Under the pieces are notes generated by a model. That model saw nothing but the letters and a program-made list of their open reading frames with translations, was not told the origin of the DNA and made no database searches. Below, in pieces: positions 1 through 7,009 of a DNA stretch of 16,583 nt; the first letter of the stretch is position 1, and every line of letters starts with the position of its first letter. This DNA comes from Candidatus Abyssobacteria bacterium SURF_5 (GTDB lineage Bacteria > Abyssobacteria > SURF-5). The position numbers were made by a program, and so were the translations under genes. The DNA lies in the NCBI GenBank assembly GCA_003598085.1, contig QZKU01000037.1:1-16583 (forward strand). Direction: 5' to 3'.

Positions 1-75
1 CTTTCGAGCATCCTGATCAGACACTCGATATACAGGATTTAGTTCATGCTTTTCAATTATTTATGACTTTTTCTC

Positions 76-96
76 ACCCACAAATTCTCATGAGGA
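76..96 (+). repeat. Left copy of an inverted intergenic motif (partner at 16490-16510)
   Basis: The + strand reads ACCCACAAATTCT, then CA, then TGAGGA. The minus strand at 16510-16490 reads the same except TG in place of CA, so 19 of 21 bases match. Four bases further on, both copies have ATTTTT (101-106 here). Both copies lie upstream of a gene for an exported protein and point towards it, which would suit a shared regulatory site. A chance match of this size in 16.6 kb is not excluded. Confidence 0.4.
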
Positions 97-109
97 CCCG
101 ATTTTTATG

Positions 110-128
110 CCGATTTCAATGAAATTGG
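110..128. other. Hairpin, 8-bp stem with 3-nt loop
   Basis: CCGATTTC (110-117) pairs with GAAATTGG (121-128) around the loop AAT, with one G-T wobble. No T-run follows on either strand, so it is not a typical intrinsic terminator. It sits just downstream of the repeated motif at 76-96. Function unknown. Confidence 0.35.
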
Positions 129-363
129 GCCGGGGATGTATCGGCTCATCCTTCTTTCACTGCATGGCGACTCCATCTCTTCGGGGAATGGATCGATTTT
201 GCAGTTGAACGCAATAAGGAAATCTCGCGAGCCCCTCCACATGGAGATACTGAATAGTAACGTTGCGGGCCGAGGCGGGAAGAGGGTAAGCAGTCGTATG
301 AAGGTATTGCAATAGATACAGATCGGTCACGAGCCGTTAATGCTGCTAACTACAACATAAGAA

Positions 364-377
364 GGCAATTACTTGCC
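364..377 (+). promoter_or_regulatory. Small 5'-UTR hairpin before the Shine-Dalgarno of the propeller gene
   Basis: GGCAA (364-368) and TTGCC (373-377) can form a 5-bp stem with loop TTAC. It ends six bases before the AAGGAG Shine-Dalgarno (384-389) of the gene starting at 398. It could protect or modulate the leader, but a stem this short may also be chance. Confidence 0.25.
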
Positions 378-397
378 GTCGGGAAGGAGTACAGGAA

Positions 398-2836
398 ATG
401 AAAGCTGTCGGCCGCACAACTCCGGTAGTACTACTCAGTCTTCTTCTGGTTCTTTTTTCGTCTCGATTCGCAGGCGCCTATGACGGGTCCCTCAGCACCT
501 CCTGCGCCATTGAGGGAACAACGGCTACTGTATGCCTGGTATTGGATGTTCCTGCGGCCAGTGTGAAAGGGGTCTCCTTCAAGCTTACGGATACCCCCGA
601 CCTGCTGCATTATTCCAGCATCTCAGGCACCGCCTGCACCAGTGTGTTTCTTGTGGATGCGAATGAAAGCGACAATGTGGTGACCGGTCTGCTTGTATCT
701 CTCTCAGGTAGTTGCATCCCAGCGGGGTCATGCTGCATAGCGGAAATCACATATAATGTTGACCCCAGTATGACTCCCGAAGATGTCATTACCCTCACCA
801 TACTGGAGGCATCCGTCGCTGAATGCGCAACCGGAGCATCTCTCGATATCGAACTGATTTCCGGCGAGTGCGGATGCGCCGAACCGACCACGTACTATCG
901 CGATATGGATGAAGACACCTATGGACTAGATGCAGACTCAAAAGTGTTGTGCGCTCCCGAACCTCCCTATACAGCTTTGGTTGGAGGAGATTGTGACGAC
1001 GGAGATGCGCTTCAGCATCCTGGAGCTGTTGAGGTTTGTAACCTAGAAGACGATGATTGCGACTTATTAACTGACGAACCTGGAGCGCAGGGCTGTTCCA
1101 CATATTTTCGAGATGAAGACGACGATGGATATGGCGTGGATGCCGATAGTCAGTGCCTTTGCGCCGCAACGGACCCTTACACCGCAACCATAGCGGGCGA
1201 TTGTGACGATGGGAATCCCGCTCGAAATCCAGGCGCAACAGAAATATGTACTGGAGGTATTGATGAGGATTGTGATGGATTAGTCGACGGGGCGGATACA
1301 GAAGATTGTGGCAGCTCCGCCTGCTGGACAGAAATCTGGACCCAAATCCATGACAGCGCGAATGGTGATGACACGACCATGGCCACCGCAATCGATAGTC
1401 AGGGAAACATAATCGCGGCGGGAACGGTCATGGGCCTGGTGGATCATGGCGAGAACGCATATCTGGTCAAGTATGACCCCGATGGGAATCTCCTTTGGAC
1501 TCGCGAGGTCGACAGCGGCATAATCAAGATCGGCGGCACCATATACGGCGACGATAGCTTTGTAGACGTGTGCGTGGACAGCCACGACAATATCATTGCC
1601 GTTGGCGGAATCGGCGAGAACTTCCAGACAACCACTCCCCCGCGCGCAAAGTCGATGCTGATGAGAAAATACGCCCCTGATGGCACTTTCCTTCTGGAGA
1701 AGCGCTATTTTGAGTATGGCGGAGCGTGGGCCACGGGTTGCGCCGTCGACGGAGCAGACAACATCTATGTGACCGGAAATGTACTGACGGATTGGACTCC
1801 ACACGCGTGGCAGTGGGCGACTCTTAAATACGACAGCAATTTCAATTTGCTGCTCGGACCCATTTATTATAACTACAGCACGTCTCAATATTATCCCGAT
1901 CATTCTCACGGTATAGCCGTAGACAGCGCGGGAAACATGATCGTAGTCGGCTGCCGCGGAGTCAGCGGCTGCGAGGGTTGCGAGGATTATGACCTCGACT
2001 GGCACATACGCAAATATGCGCCCTCGGGCGTACTACTGTGGTCGGATACTCAGAGTGGACCGGCCCTCCTGGTGGATTTTGCCTGGGATGTGGATATCGA
2101 TAGCAACGATGACATCATAGTCGCGGGCACAACTAACAAAGGAACCGATAACGACGTCTATTCGGATTACGATTGGCGCGTGATCAAGTATTCGAAAGAC
2201 GGCGCAGTCCTGTGGACATACCTGTTGGATCCCTCCTTTACGGAAGAGAGCTATGACGTAGCGGTTGATGTGGATGACAACGCCTTAGTTGCGGGCTACA
2301 TAAAAGACGCCGCTGAGATTGCGCATTGGCATCTCAAAAAGCTGGAAGGCGTCAGAGGCAACGAATTGTGTGCGGAGACGTGGAATGGCTCCTTGGAACA
2401 TGAGGTAATCAGGGGCGTATCCTTCAGGGACAACACGATTGCTCTCGGAGGCAACTTCCACAATGGGCTGGATTACGATATGCGCACGAAGAAGCTTGAG
2501 ACCGCATGCCAGCCCTTATCGCAGATCAATTTGTTGAGTCCCGCAAACGGTTCCGTACATTTGTACCCGCCGAGTTTCTGCTGGACTCCGGACGGTACAT
2601 GCGATAGAGGCTTTGCCGTCGATTTCAGCGCATCTCCGGGGTTCAAGAATTTCTGGTCCACGTATGATAATCTGCACATGATCATTGCAGATGAATGTTG
2701 GCCGATGCCTATGACCTATTGGAACAAGATACCAGCGGGAAGTATGATCTTCTGGCGGGTCCGCGGTGCGGATGTGGATCTGGTTCCGCTTGCTCCGGTT
2801 CTCAGTCAAGAAATCTGGTCAATACAAAAGCAGTGA
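398..2836 (+). CDS. Secreted protein with MopE-type metal-binding motifs and a beta-propeller
   Basis: An 812-residue exported protein. Residues 1-27 form a signal peptide (basic start, leucine-rich core, AGA before Tyr28). Residues 28-157 are a Cys-containing beta-rich region resembling a cohesin-like or Ig-like sandwich (low certainty). Two MopE-type motifs follow at about 166-233 and 236-304, each with an acidic Y-x-D-x-D-x-D-x-Y-G-like segment, then a GDCDDG...HPGA/NPGA...C segment, probably binding Ca or another metal. Residues 329-685 contain seven repeats of the form A-V-D-x-x-x-N-I-I-V-A-G (329, 390, 447, 505, 563, 619, 671), spaced 52-61 residues apart and typical of SBBP/NHL-like propellers; I infer seven blades. 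Residues 709-812 look like an FnIII-type domain (SPANG, then FWRVRG). ATG at 398 follows AAGGAG with 8 bases spacing. No sorting tail is visible. Likely a surface or extracellular binding protein; the ligand is unknown. Confidence 0.88.
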   Translation: MKAVGRTTPVVLLSLLLVLFSSRFAGAYDGSLSTSCAIEGTTATVCLVLDVPAASVKGVSFKLTDTPDLLHYSSISGTACTSVFLVDANESDNVVTGLLVSLSGSCIPAGSCCIAEITYNVDPSMTPEDVITLTILEASVAECATGASLDIELISGECGCAEPTTYYRDMDEDTYGLDADSKVLCAPEPPYTALVGGDCDDGDALQHPGAVEVCNLEDDDCDLLTDEPGAQGCSTYFRDEDDDGYGVDADSQCLCAATDPYTATIAGDCDDGNPARNPGATEICTGGIDEDCDGLVDGADTEDCGSSACWTEIWTQIHDSANGDDTTMATAIDSQGNIIAAGTVMGLVDHGENAYLVKYDPDGNLLWTREVDSGIIKIGGTIYGDDSFVDVCVDSHDNIIAVGGIGENFQTTTPPRAKSMLMRKYAPDGTFLLEKRYFEYGGAWATGCAVDGADNIYVTGNVLTDWTPHAWQWATLKYDSNFNLLLGPIYYNYSTSQYYPDHSHGIAVDSAGNMIVVGCRGVSGCEGCEDYDLDWHIRKYAPSGVLLWSDTQSGPALLVDFAWDVDIDSNDDIIVAGTTNKGTDNDVYSDYDWRVIKYSKDGAVLWTYLLDPSFTEESYDVAVDVDDNALVAGYIKDAAEIAHWHLKKLEGVRGNELCAETWNGSLEHEVIRGVSFRDNTIALGGNFHNGLDYDMRTKKLETACQPLSQINLLSPANGSVHLYPPSFCWTPDGTCDRGFAVDFSASPGFKNFWSTYDNLHMIIADECWPMPMTYWNKIPAGSMIFWRVRGADVDLVPLAPVLSQEIWSIQKQ

Positions 2837-2873
2837 TCTACCGGGCCACATCAGAGTGAGAAGGCTTTTCTGC

Positions 2874-2900
2874 GGGGAGGGAAACTAGCTTTCCCTCCCC
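2874..2900. terminator. Strong hairpin between convergent genes, possible bidirectional terminator
   Basis: GGGGAGGGAAA (2874-2884) and TTTCCCTCCCC (2890-2900) form a perfect 11-bp stem around the five-base loop CTAGC. The hairpin lies 37 bases after the stop of the + strand propeller gene and overlaps the last codons and TAG stop (2887-2885) of the minus-strand RDD gene. Neither side has a clean T-run, so intrinsic termination is plausible but not certain. It could instead stabilise the 3' ends of both transcripts. Confidence 0.6.
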
Positions 2901-3658
2901 CGCTCTTTGAAGAGCGAGTCGACGGCGTTGCGGACGTATTGCTCGTCGGTGAGGCCGAACGTCGCCTCGTCGGGAAACTTGACGAGCGATTTGATGTAGG
3001 CAGCGATATCTTTGAAGAGCTCGAGCCGGGAGCCAGACTCGAGACTTTCACGCCGCTGCACCGCCTGAAGAGCCAGAGCCGTGAACTCGGGAGGAGCGTG
3101 CTGGCGGAGCCGCGCCACCAGGTGCGGATATTCGCGAAACGAATTGTATTTCTCGGAGAGCAACCCGCCAAAGTCGTACTTCAGATCGGGCCGCTTTCGG
3201 ATGACCACGGTACTCGCGGCGATATCTCCCAAACGCTGTGATCGGGGCGTCACGACGGAGGCAGTCCCTCCGATCAGATAGAAAACCGGCAGCGCATCCA
3301 CGAACCGGAGCAGGTTGCGGATCGCGATCTGCGAGAATTTCAGGCGCAGGCCATCCTCGTCCACCACTCTCAGCCCCAGCAATCGTTTCCCGAGTGTCTG
3401 TCCGCGCCAGTACCATTCCAGGATGATGCTGTAGCCGATCGAGACGAGGAAGTACAGCAGAATAATGACCGCCGTTGCGAAGTCGCGACTGATGATGTTC
3501 AGAGAGTAGAGAAGCTGCGTGATGACCGACGTGATGACGATGATGCATCCGAGGTCGATGATCCACGCGAAGAAACGGGTCACCGGCCCCGCAAGGAGCA
3601 GCGAAAACGAGATGCCCTCGGACGTCCTGATGACTAGAGCATTGGTTCGTCTGAACAT
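2885..3658 (-). CDS. RDD family membrane protein with cytoplasmic C-terminal extension
   Basis: A 257-residue RDD protein, last gene of the operon. The RDD signature is visible: Arg28 and Asp35 in the first helix (GPVTRFFAWIID), the G-x-T-x-G-K-R-L-L-G-L-R-V loop near 86-98, and a closing Q-R-L-G-D segment near 141-145. Three membrane segments lie at about 33-50, 62-82 and 115-135. Residues 155-257 are a charged soluble tail, longer than in minimal RDD proteins. Known RDD proteins are small membrane proteins, some implicated in transport or ion homeostasis; the role here is unknown. ATG at 3658 follows GAGG with 8 bases spacing. The gene begins 10 bases after the SpoIIM-family gene stops. Its own stop codon lies inside the 2874-2900 hairpin. 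Confidence 0.88.
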   Translation of the reverse strand: MFRRTNALVIRTSEGISFSLLLAGPVTRFFAWIIDLGCIIVITSVITQLLYSLNIISRDFATAVIILLYFLVSIGYSIILEWYWRGQTLGKRLLGLRVVDEDGLRLKFSQIAIRNLLRFVDALPVFYLIGGTASVVTPRSQRLGDIAASTVVIRKRPDLKYDFGGLLSEKYNSFREYPHLVARLRQHAPPEFTALALQAVQRRESLESGSRLELFKDIAAYIKSLVKFPDEATFGLTDEQYVRNAVDSLFKERGRES

Positions 3659-3668
3659 GCGTCAAGCC

Positions 3669-4682
3669 TCATCGATCAATTTCGGCGGGCGCCACTCTTT
3701 TTCTGCCCGACCACATCAGATAAACGGTCAACAGAATCAATTCGAGCAATCCGAACGTGGTTTTTAGCGAGTAGGGGATGACCGGCTCGTGATACTGCGA
3801 GAAGAAGGCTTCGACCAGTCCCGCCCACACGAGTAACGCGGCCACTCCGCAGATGAGGGTTACGAGGTCGCCAGATATCTGACGCAGTCGCGCCTTCAAA
3901 GAGATCGGCGTCCCCCATCCGATGAGCGCTTTTCCCAGCACGAGGCCGGCCTGTCCCGCGATCAGGATTGCCGGAATCTCGATTGCGCCGTGCGGCAGGA
4001 GCCAGCCGGCAAGGAAGCGTACCTCTCCCGCCAGAACGTAGTCGCAAACGACCGCCCCGAGGATCGTGCCGTTGTAGAACAACATGATGATGGTGCCGAT
4101 TCCCCATGTCATCCCGAGCGCCATCGTAAAAATCGAAACCCTTGTATTATGAGTCATCAAGAAAGCCGAAAACGTGCCTTTTCTTCCTTCAAGATGATCC
4201 ACCTCGCGCGACTCCTCATAGGCGACACGTTGTGAAGGGTCTCCCTGCAGGTGTGAGAACGGCATCAATACATCCTTCGAATCGGGATCGAGAGACAGCG
4301 CGAACCCTCCAAAACTTGCGCCTGCAAGAGTAATGAGAACGGCCAGCGCGAAAGCCATCGCATGTTTTCGGAAAACCTGCGGAAAAGTTTGAAAGAACCA
4401 CGTTCGGACGGAGAAGCGGACGCCCCTGTCGCGGGTTTCATGAATTTCCGCATAGGCTCGCGAGACCAACGATTCCAGATAGCGGTGAGTTCCAGGTTCG
4501 GACGGAAACGCGGCGAGCCTCACCAGATCGCTTGAGACGCGCTGGTAAAGATAATGAAACCGTTTCGCTTCCTCGAGACTCAATGTGCGTTCGACACGCG
4601 TTTCGAGCTCCGTAAGGAGTTTCTCCAGTTCCTTCCAGTACCGCTCTTCTGAAATGAGAAATCGCTGCAGGTCGACTATCAC
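3669..4682 (-). CDS. SpoIIM/DUF95-family integral membrane protein
   Basis: A 337-residue protein of the stage II sporulation protein M (DUF95) superfamily. The N-terminal ~100 residues are soluble and helical, with E-R-Y-W and R-F-x-x-L-Y-x-R patterns. A membrane helix (about 105-125) is followed by a polar loop. The conserved core then reads N-T-R-V-S-I-F, M-T-W-G-I-G-T, F-Y-N-G-T-I-L-G, and the family hallmark L-P-H-G-A-I-E-I-P-A. Two further membrane segments precede the basic C-terminus. I chose the GTG at 4682 because it overlaps the DUF58 stop (GTGA) and has GAAGG 8 bases upstream; the longer ATG at 4733 would run 55 bases into DUF58. There is no sign of sporulation here: this family is commonly encoded next to MoxR/DUF58/RDD genes in non-sporeformers and is probably the membrane core of that module. 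Confidence 0.88.
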   Translation of the reverse strand: MIVDLQRFLISEERYWKELEKLLTELETRVERTLSLEEAKRFHYLYQRVSSDLVRLAAFPSEPGTHRYLESLVSRAYAEIHETRDRGVRFSVRTWFFQTFPQVFRKHAMAFALAVLITLAGASFGGFALSLDPDSKDVLMPFSHLQGDPSQRVAYEESREVDHLEGRKGTFSAFLMTHNTRVSIFTMALGMTWGIGTIIMLFYNGTILGAVVCDYVLAGEVRFLAGWLLPHGAIEIPAILIAGQAGLVLGKALIGWGTPISLKARLRQISGDLVTLICGVAALLVWAGLVEAFFSQYHEPVIPYSLKTTFGLLELILLTVYLMWSGRKRVAPAEIDR

Positions 4683-6034
4683 AGGAGTTGCCTTCGTTTC
4701 ACATTGATGTATTGCGAAACCAGATGACTGCACATCGTCTCATTGTCCAACAGATTCATCGCGACACCGCGGCGCTTCAACACCTGCTCCAATTCCCGCA
4801 GTTGCTGAAACTGCAGGTGACCGCCCAATCGCCGGTAGAGATCATCCGCCTCCCGGACGGCCTCGCCGGAAAATACGGGCGCCAGCACGGGCGTTTTCAG
4901 CATATTTACCAGGACGAGATGATGCCGCGTGAGCACATCCAGATTCTGGACGAAAGTCTCCGCGAGCACCGGATCGTCGAGATTGGTCAGGAAAATGAGC
5001 AGGGCGCGGCGCCGGAGGCGGAGGCGGATAAACGAGTTCAGCTCGTTGAAGTCCGGGTTCACCATTTTCGGCTGGAGCGAGTAAAGCGCGTCGCGACACG
5101 CCGCATAATGAGCTTTTCCGTTCCGGGCGCGCACGAAGGAGTGCACCTTGTCGTGAAATGTCAGCAGCCCGAACAAGTCGCCCTGCTTCTCGGCCACCAG
5201 CGCCAGGACCAACGCTGCGGTAATGAATCGCTCTAGTTGAAGAACGGTCGGGGGTGATTCGGGCGATCCATTCGACTGCGTCTGGATTTCGCGCGAACTG
5301 AGGCGCGATGCATCCAGCACAACATATATCTCTTGAGTCCGCTCGATCTGAAAAATCTTGGTGACGGGATGACTTCTCTTTGCCGTCGCTTTCCAATGGA
5401 TATCTTCGTAACTGTCGCCCGGAATGTAATCCCGAAGCTTCTCGAATTCCTTTCCCTTTCCGACCTGGCGCTGGGCGTGCAGGCCAAACATACCCCTGTT
5501 CAGAAAAAGCGCGGCCAGACTCTTCTGTTCCTTATGAATATTTGGATAAACACGGACCTCGGCCTCCACCTGAAATGTCTTGCGGAAAGCCCAGAACCCG
5601 ATAGGTGATCCGGTTTCCAGATGGACGGCCTGAATCGCATATGTCCCTCTTCTCGAGGGCGTACAGGGGATGGCGACTTCATAGGCCCTATTTTCTTTGG
5701 AAAGGGCGGTAGTGAATTCTTCGACCGGCAACTTGAATTCAGCCGGCGCCCCAATTCCGATCCGCAGCCTGCGATTTGAAGGTTGTTTTGTTTCCAATTT
5801 CAGAAGAAGCAAACCTTCCTTATTTTCGGTTATGCGGATTACTTCCGGCAAGTGGACTTCGATATTATCGAGTCGTTTCCGGGCAGAGAGGGCGTCCGCT
5901 ATCGCGAGAATGAGGAAGCCGCCTATGATGATTTCGGCCGCAAGCAATGTTGACGGCTGGATGGCGGCCACAAACGAAAAGGGAACCACGAGACAGGCGA
6001 CCCAGAACAGTAATCGGTATTGAGGCGCGATCAT
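4679..6034 (-). CDS. DUF58 (VWA-like) protein, MoxR partner
   Basis: A 451-residue DUF58 protein. Two hydrophobic segments at about 7-24 and 30-48 anchor it, followed by an immunoglobulin-like beta region (about 55-165). The DUF58 signature spans about 197-219 (E-F-x-x-L-R-D-Y-x-x-G-D-x-x-x-x-I-H-W-K-A-T-A). A VWA-like domain starts at VVLDAS. The MIDAS-like site is Asp241-x-Ser243-x-Leu245-Ser246, so the third canonical residue (Ser of DxSxS) is Leu and the serine is displaced by one. DUF58 proteins are usually encoded directly after a MoxR ATPase and are thought to link it to client proteins at the membrane. The ATG (6034) overlaps the MoxR stop by four bases (ATGA) with no clear Shine-Dalgarno, suggesting translational coupling. 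The same overlap recurs at its 3' end with the SpoIIM-family gene. Confidence 0.92.
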   Translation of the reverse strand: MIAPQYRLLFWVACLVVPFSFVAAIQPSTLLAAEIIIGGFLILAIADALSARKRLDNIEVHLPEVIRITENKEGLLLLKLETKQPSNRRLRIGIGAPAEFKLPVEEFTTALSKENRAYEVAIPCTPSRRGTYAIQAVHLETGSPIGFWAFRKTFQVEAEVRVYPNIHKEQKSLAALFLNRGMFGLHAQRQVGKGKEFEKLRDYIPGDSYEDIHWKATAKRSHPVTKIFQIERTQEIYVVLDASRLSSREIQTQSNGSPESPPTVLQLERFITAALVLALVAEKQGDLFGLLTFHDKVHSFVRARNGKAHYAACRDALYSLQPKMVNPDFNELNSFIRLRLRRRALLIFLTNLDDPVLAETFVQNLDVLTRHHLVLVNMLKTPVLAPVFSGEAVREADDLYRRLGGHLQFQQLRELEQVLKRRGVAMNLLDNETMCSHLVSQYINVKRRQLL

Positions 6035-7005
6035 CGGGGGACGTTCACTTTCTGGAGAATTCGTTCGACGACTTCGGCGACCGCCAATCCTTCAATTTCA
6101 TATTCGGGGCGCAGGATGATTCGATGTTCCAGAACGGGCAGCGCCATGGTCTTCACATCGTCGGGCGTAACGTAGTCTCTTCCCGAGATTGCAGCCAGCA
6201 TCCTGGCCGAAAGCAGGAGCGCCTGAGTGCCGCGGGGGCCTGCGCCGACGAGAACACTATCTTCGATGCGGGTTTTACGAATAATCTCGACGATATATTG
6301 GAGCAGCTCATCACGCACCAGGATGTATTCGCTTATCCTGCGCAACTGCTGCAAGTCGTCCGAGTTGATTACGGCTTTCACCTCGCCCCTGGCAAGGGTT
6401 TCCTCCGGCGAGGAGTCTTTGAGCATTCGCTTCGCCAGCTCGAGTTCTTCGGCCTGGTCGGGACACGCCATCGAGATCTTCAGCATAAACCTGTCTTTTT
6501 GCGCCTCGGGCAGCGGATACGTCCCTTCGAACTCGATAGGATTCTGGGTCGCAAAAACCGTGAAATTGGGTGAGAGCAGGTGGGTTTCTCGATCAATGGT
6601 CACCCGCCGCTCCTGCATCGCCTGCAGGAGGGCGGATTGTGTCTTTGCCGGCGCGCGATTGATTTCATCGGCAAGAAGGAACGTAGTGAAGACCGGTCCT
6701 TTCACCAGGACGAATTCGTTGGCTTTCAAATTAAAGACGTTGGTCCCGATGATATCCGAGGGCATCAGGTCGGGCGTAAACTGGATGCGCGAGAACTCGC
6801 AGCCGAGCACGCAGGCGAGGGTGCGGACAAGCAGGGTTTTTGCCACCCCCGGCACTCCCTCAAGGAGGGCGTGCTGTCCGGTGAAGATAGCGATAAGGGC
6901 CTTATCGACAACTTCCTGGTGGCCAATGATAACTTTCGCAACCTCCTGGCGCGCTCGGGTCAGCACATCAGTCAGGAACGCGATGCTTCGTCCGTCCGTT
7001 TTCAA
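6031..7005 (-). CDS. moxR: MoxR-family AAA+ ATPase
   Basis: A 324-residue MoxR ATPase of normal length for the family. Visible motifs: Walker A GVPGVAKT (50-57), Walker B LLADEINRAP (110-119, with Asp113-Glu114), sensor 1 in FATQNP (Asn155), the arginine-finger region EAQKDRFMLK (Arg172), and sensor 2 in the AGPRGTQALLL segment towards the C-terminus. MoxR proteins couple ATP hydrolysis to maturation or assembly of protein complexes, typically with a VWA-domain partner; DUF58, the next gene, fits that part. The start is TTG at 7005: it reads TTG-AAA-ACG and has AAGGAG with 7 bases spacing (7018-7013), partly inside the stop region of DUF4350. Four bases separate it from the DUF4350 stop. All catalytic motifs appear intact. 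Confidence 0.96.
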   Translation of the reverse strand: MKTDGRSIAFLTDVLTRARQEVAKVIIGHQEVVDKALIAIFTGQHALLEGVPGVAKTLLVRTLACVLGCEFSRIQFTPDLMPSDIIGTNVFNLKANEFVLVKGPVFTTFLLADEINRAPAKTQSALLQAMQERRVTIDRETHLLSPNFTVFATQNPIEFEGTYPLPEAQKDRFMLKISMACPDQAEELELAKRMLKDSSPEETLARGEVKAVINSDDLQQLRRISEYILVRDELLQYIVEIIRKTRIEDSVLVGAGPRGTQALLLSARMLAAISGRDYVTPDDVKTMALPVLEHRIILRPEYEIEGLAVAEVVERILQKVNVPR

Positions 7006-7009
7006 TTTT

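Larger units (their letters stand above)
1..397. other. Non-coding region upstream of the secreted propeller protein
   Basis: No convincing gene is visible. One frame on the + strand is open from the left edge to a stop near 121, about 39 codons, but it lacks recognisable protein features. The stretch holds a 21-base motif at 76-96 that recurs inverted near the right end, a hairpin at 110-128, a small hairpin at 364-377 just before the ribosome binding site, and the Shine-Dalgarno AAGGAG at 384-389 for the gene at 398. I could not pick out a persuasive -35/-10 pair. Confidence 0.6.

Noticed and set aside
1280-2005. Minus-strand open frame of 241 codons inside the propeller gene
   Set aside because: The + strand protein has a signal peptide and regular repeats; the reverse frame is explained by codon bias.
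3669-4682. Reading the SpoIIM homologue as a sign of sporulation
   Set aside because: DUF95/SpoIIM homologues are widespread beside MoxR/DUF58/RDD genes in non-sporeformers, and no other sporulation gene is present.
4683-4733. Longer ATG start for the SpoIIM-family gene
   Set aside because: The extension overlaps DUF58 coding sequence by 51 more bases. The GTG at 4682 has a good Shine-Dalgarno and a four-base overlap like other junctions.
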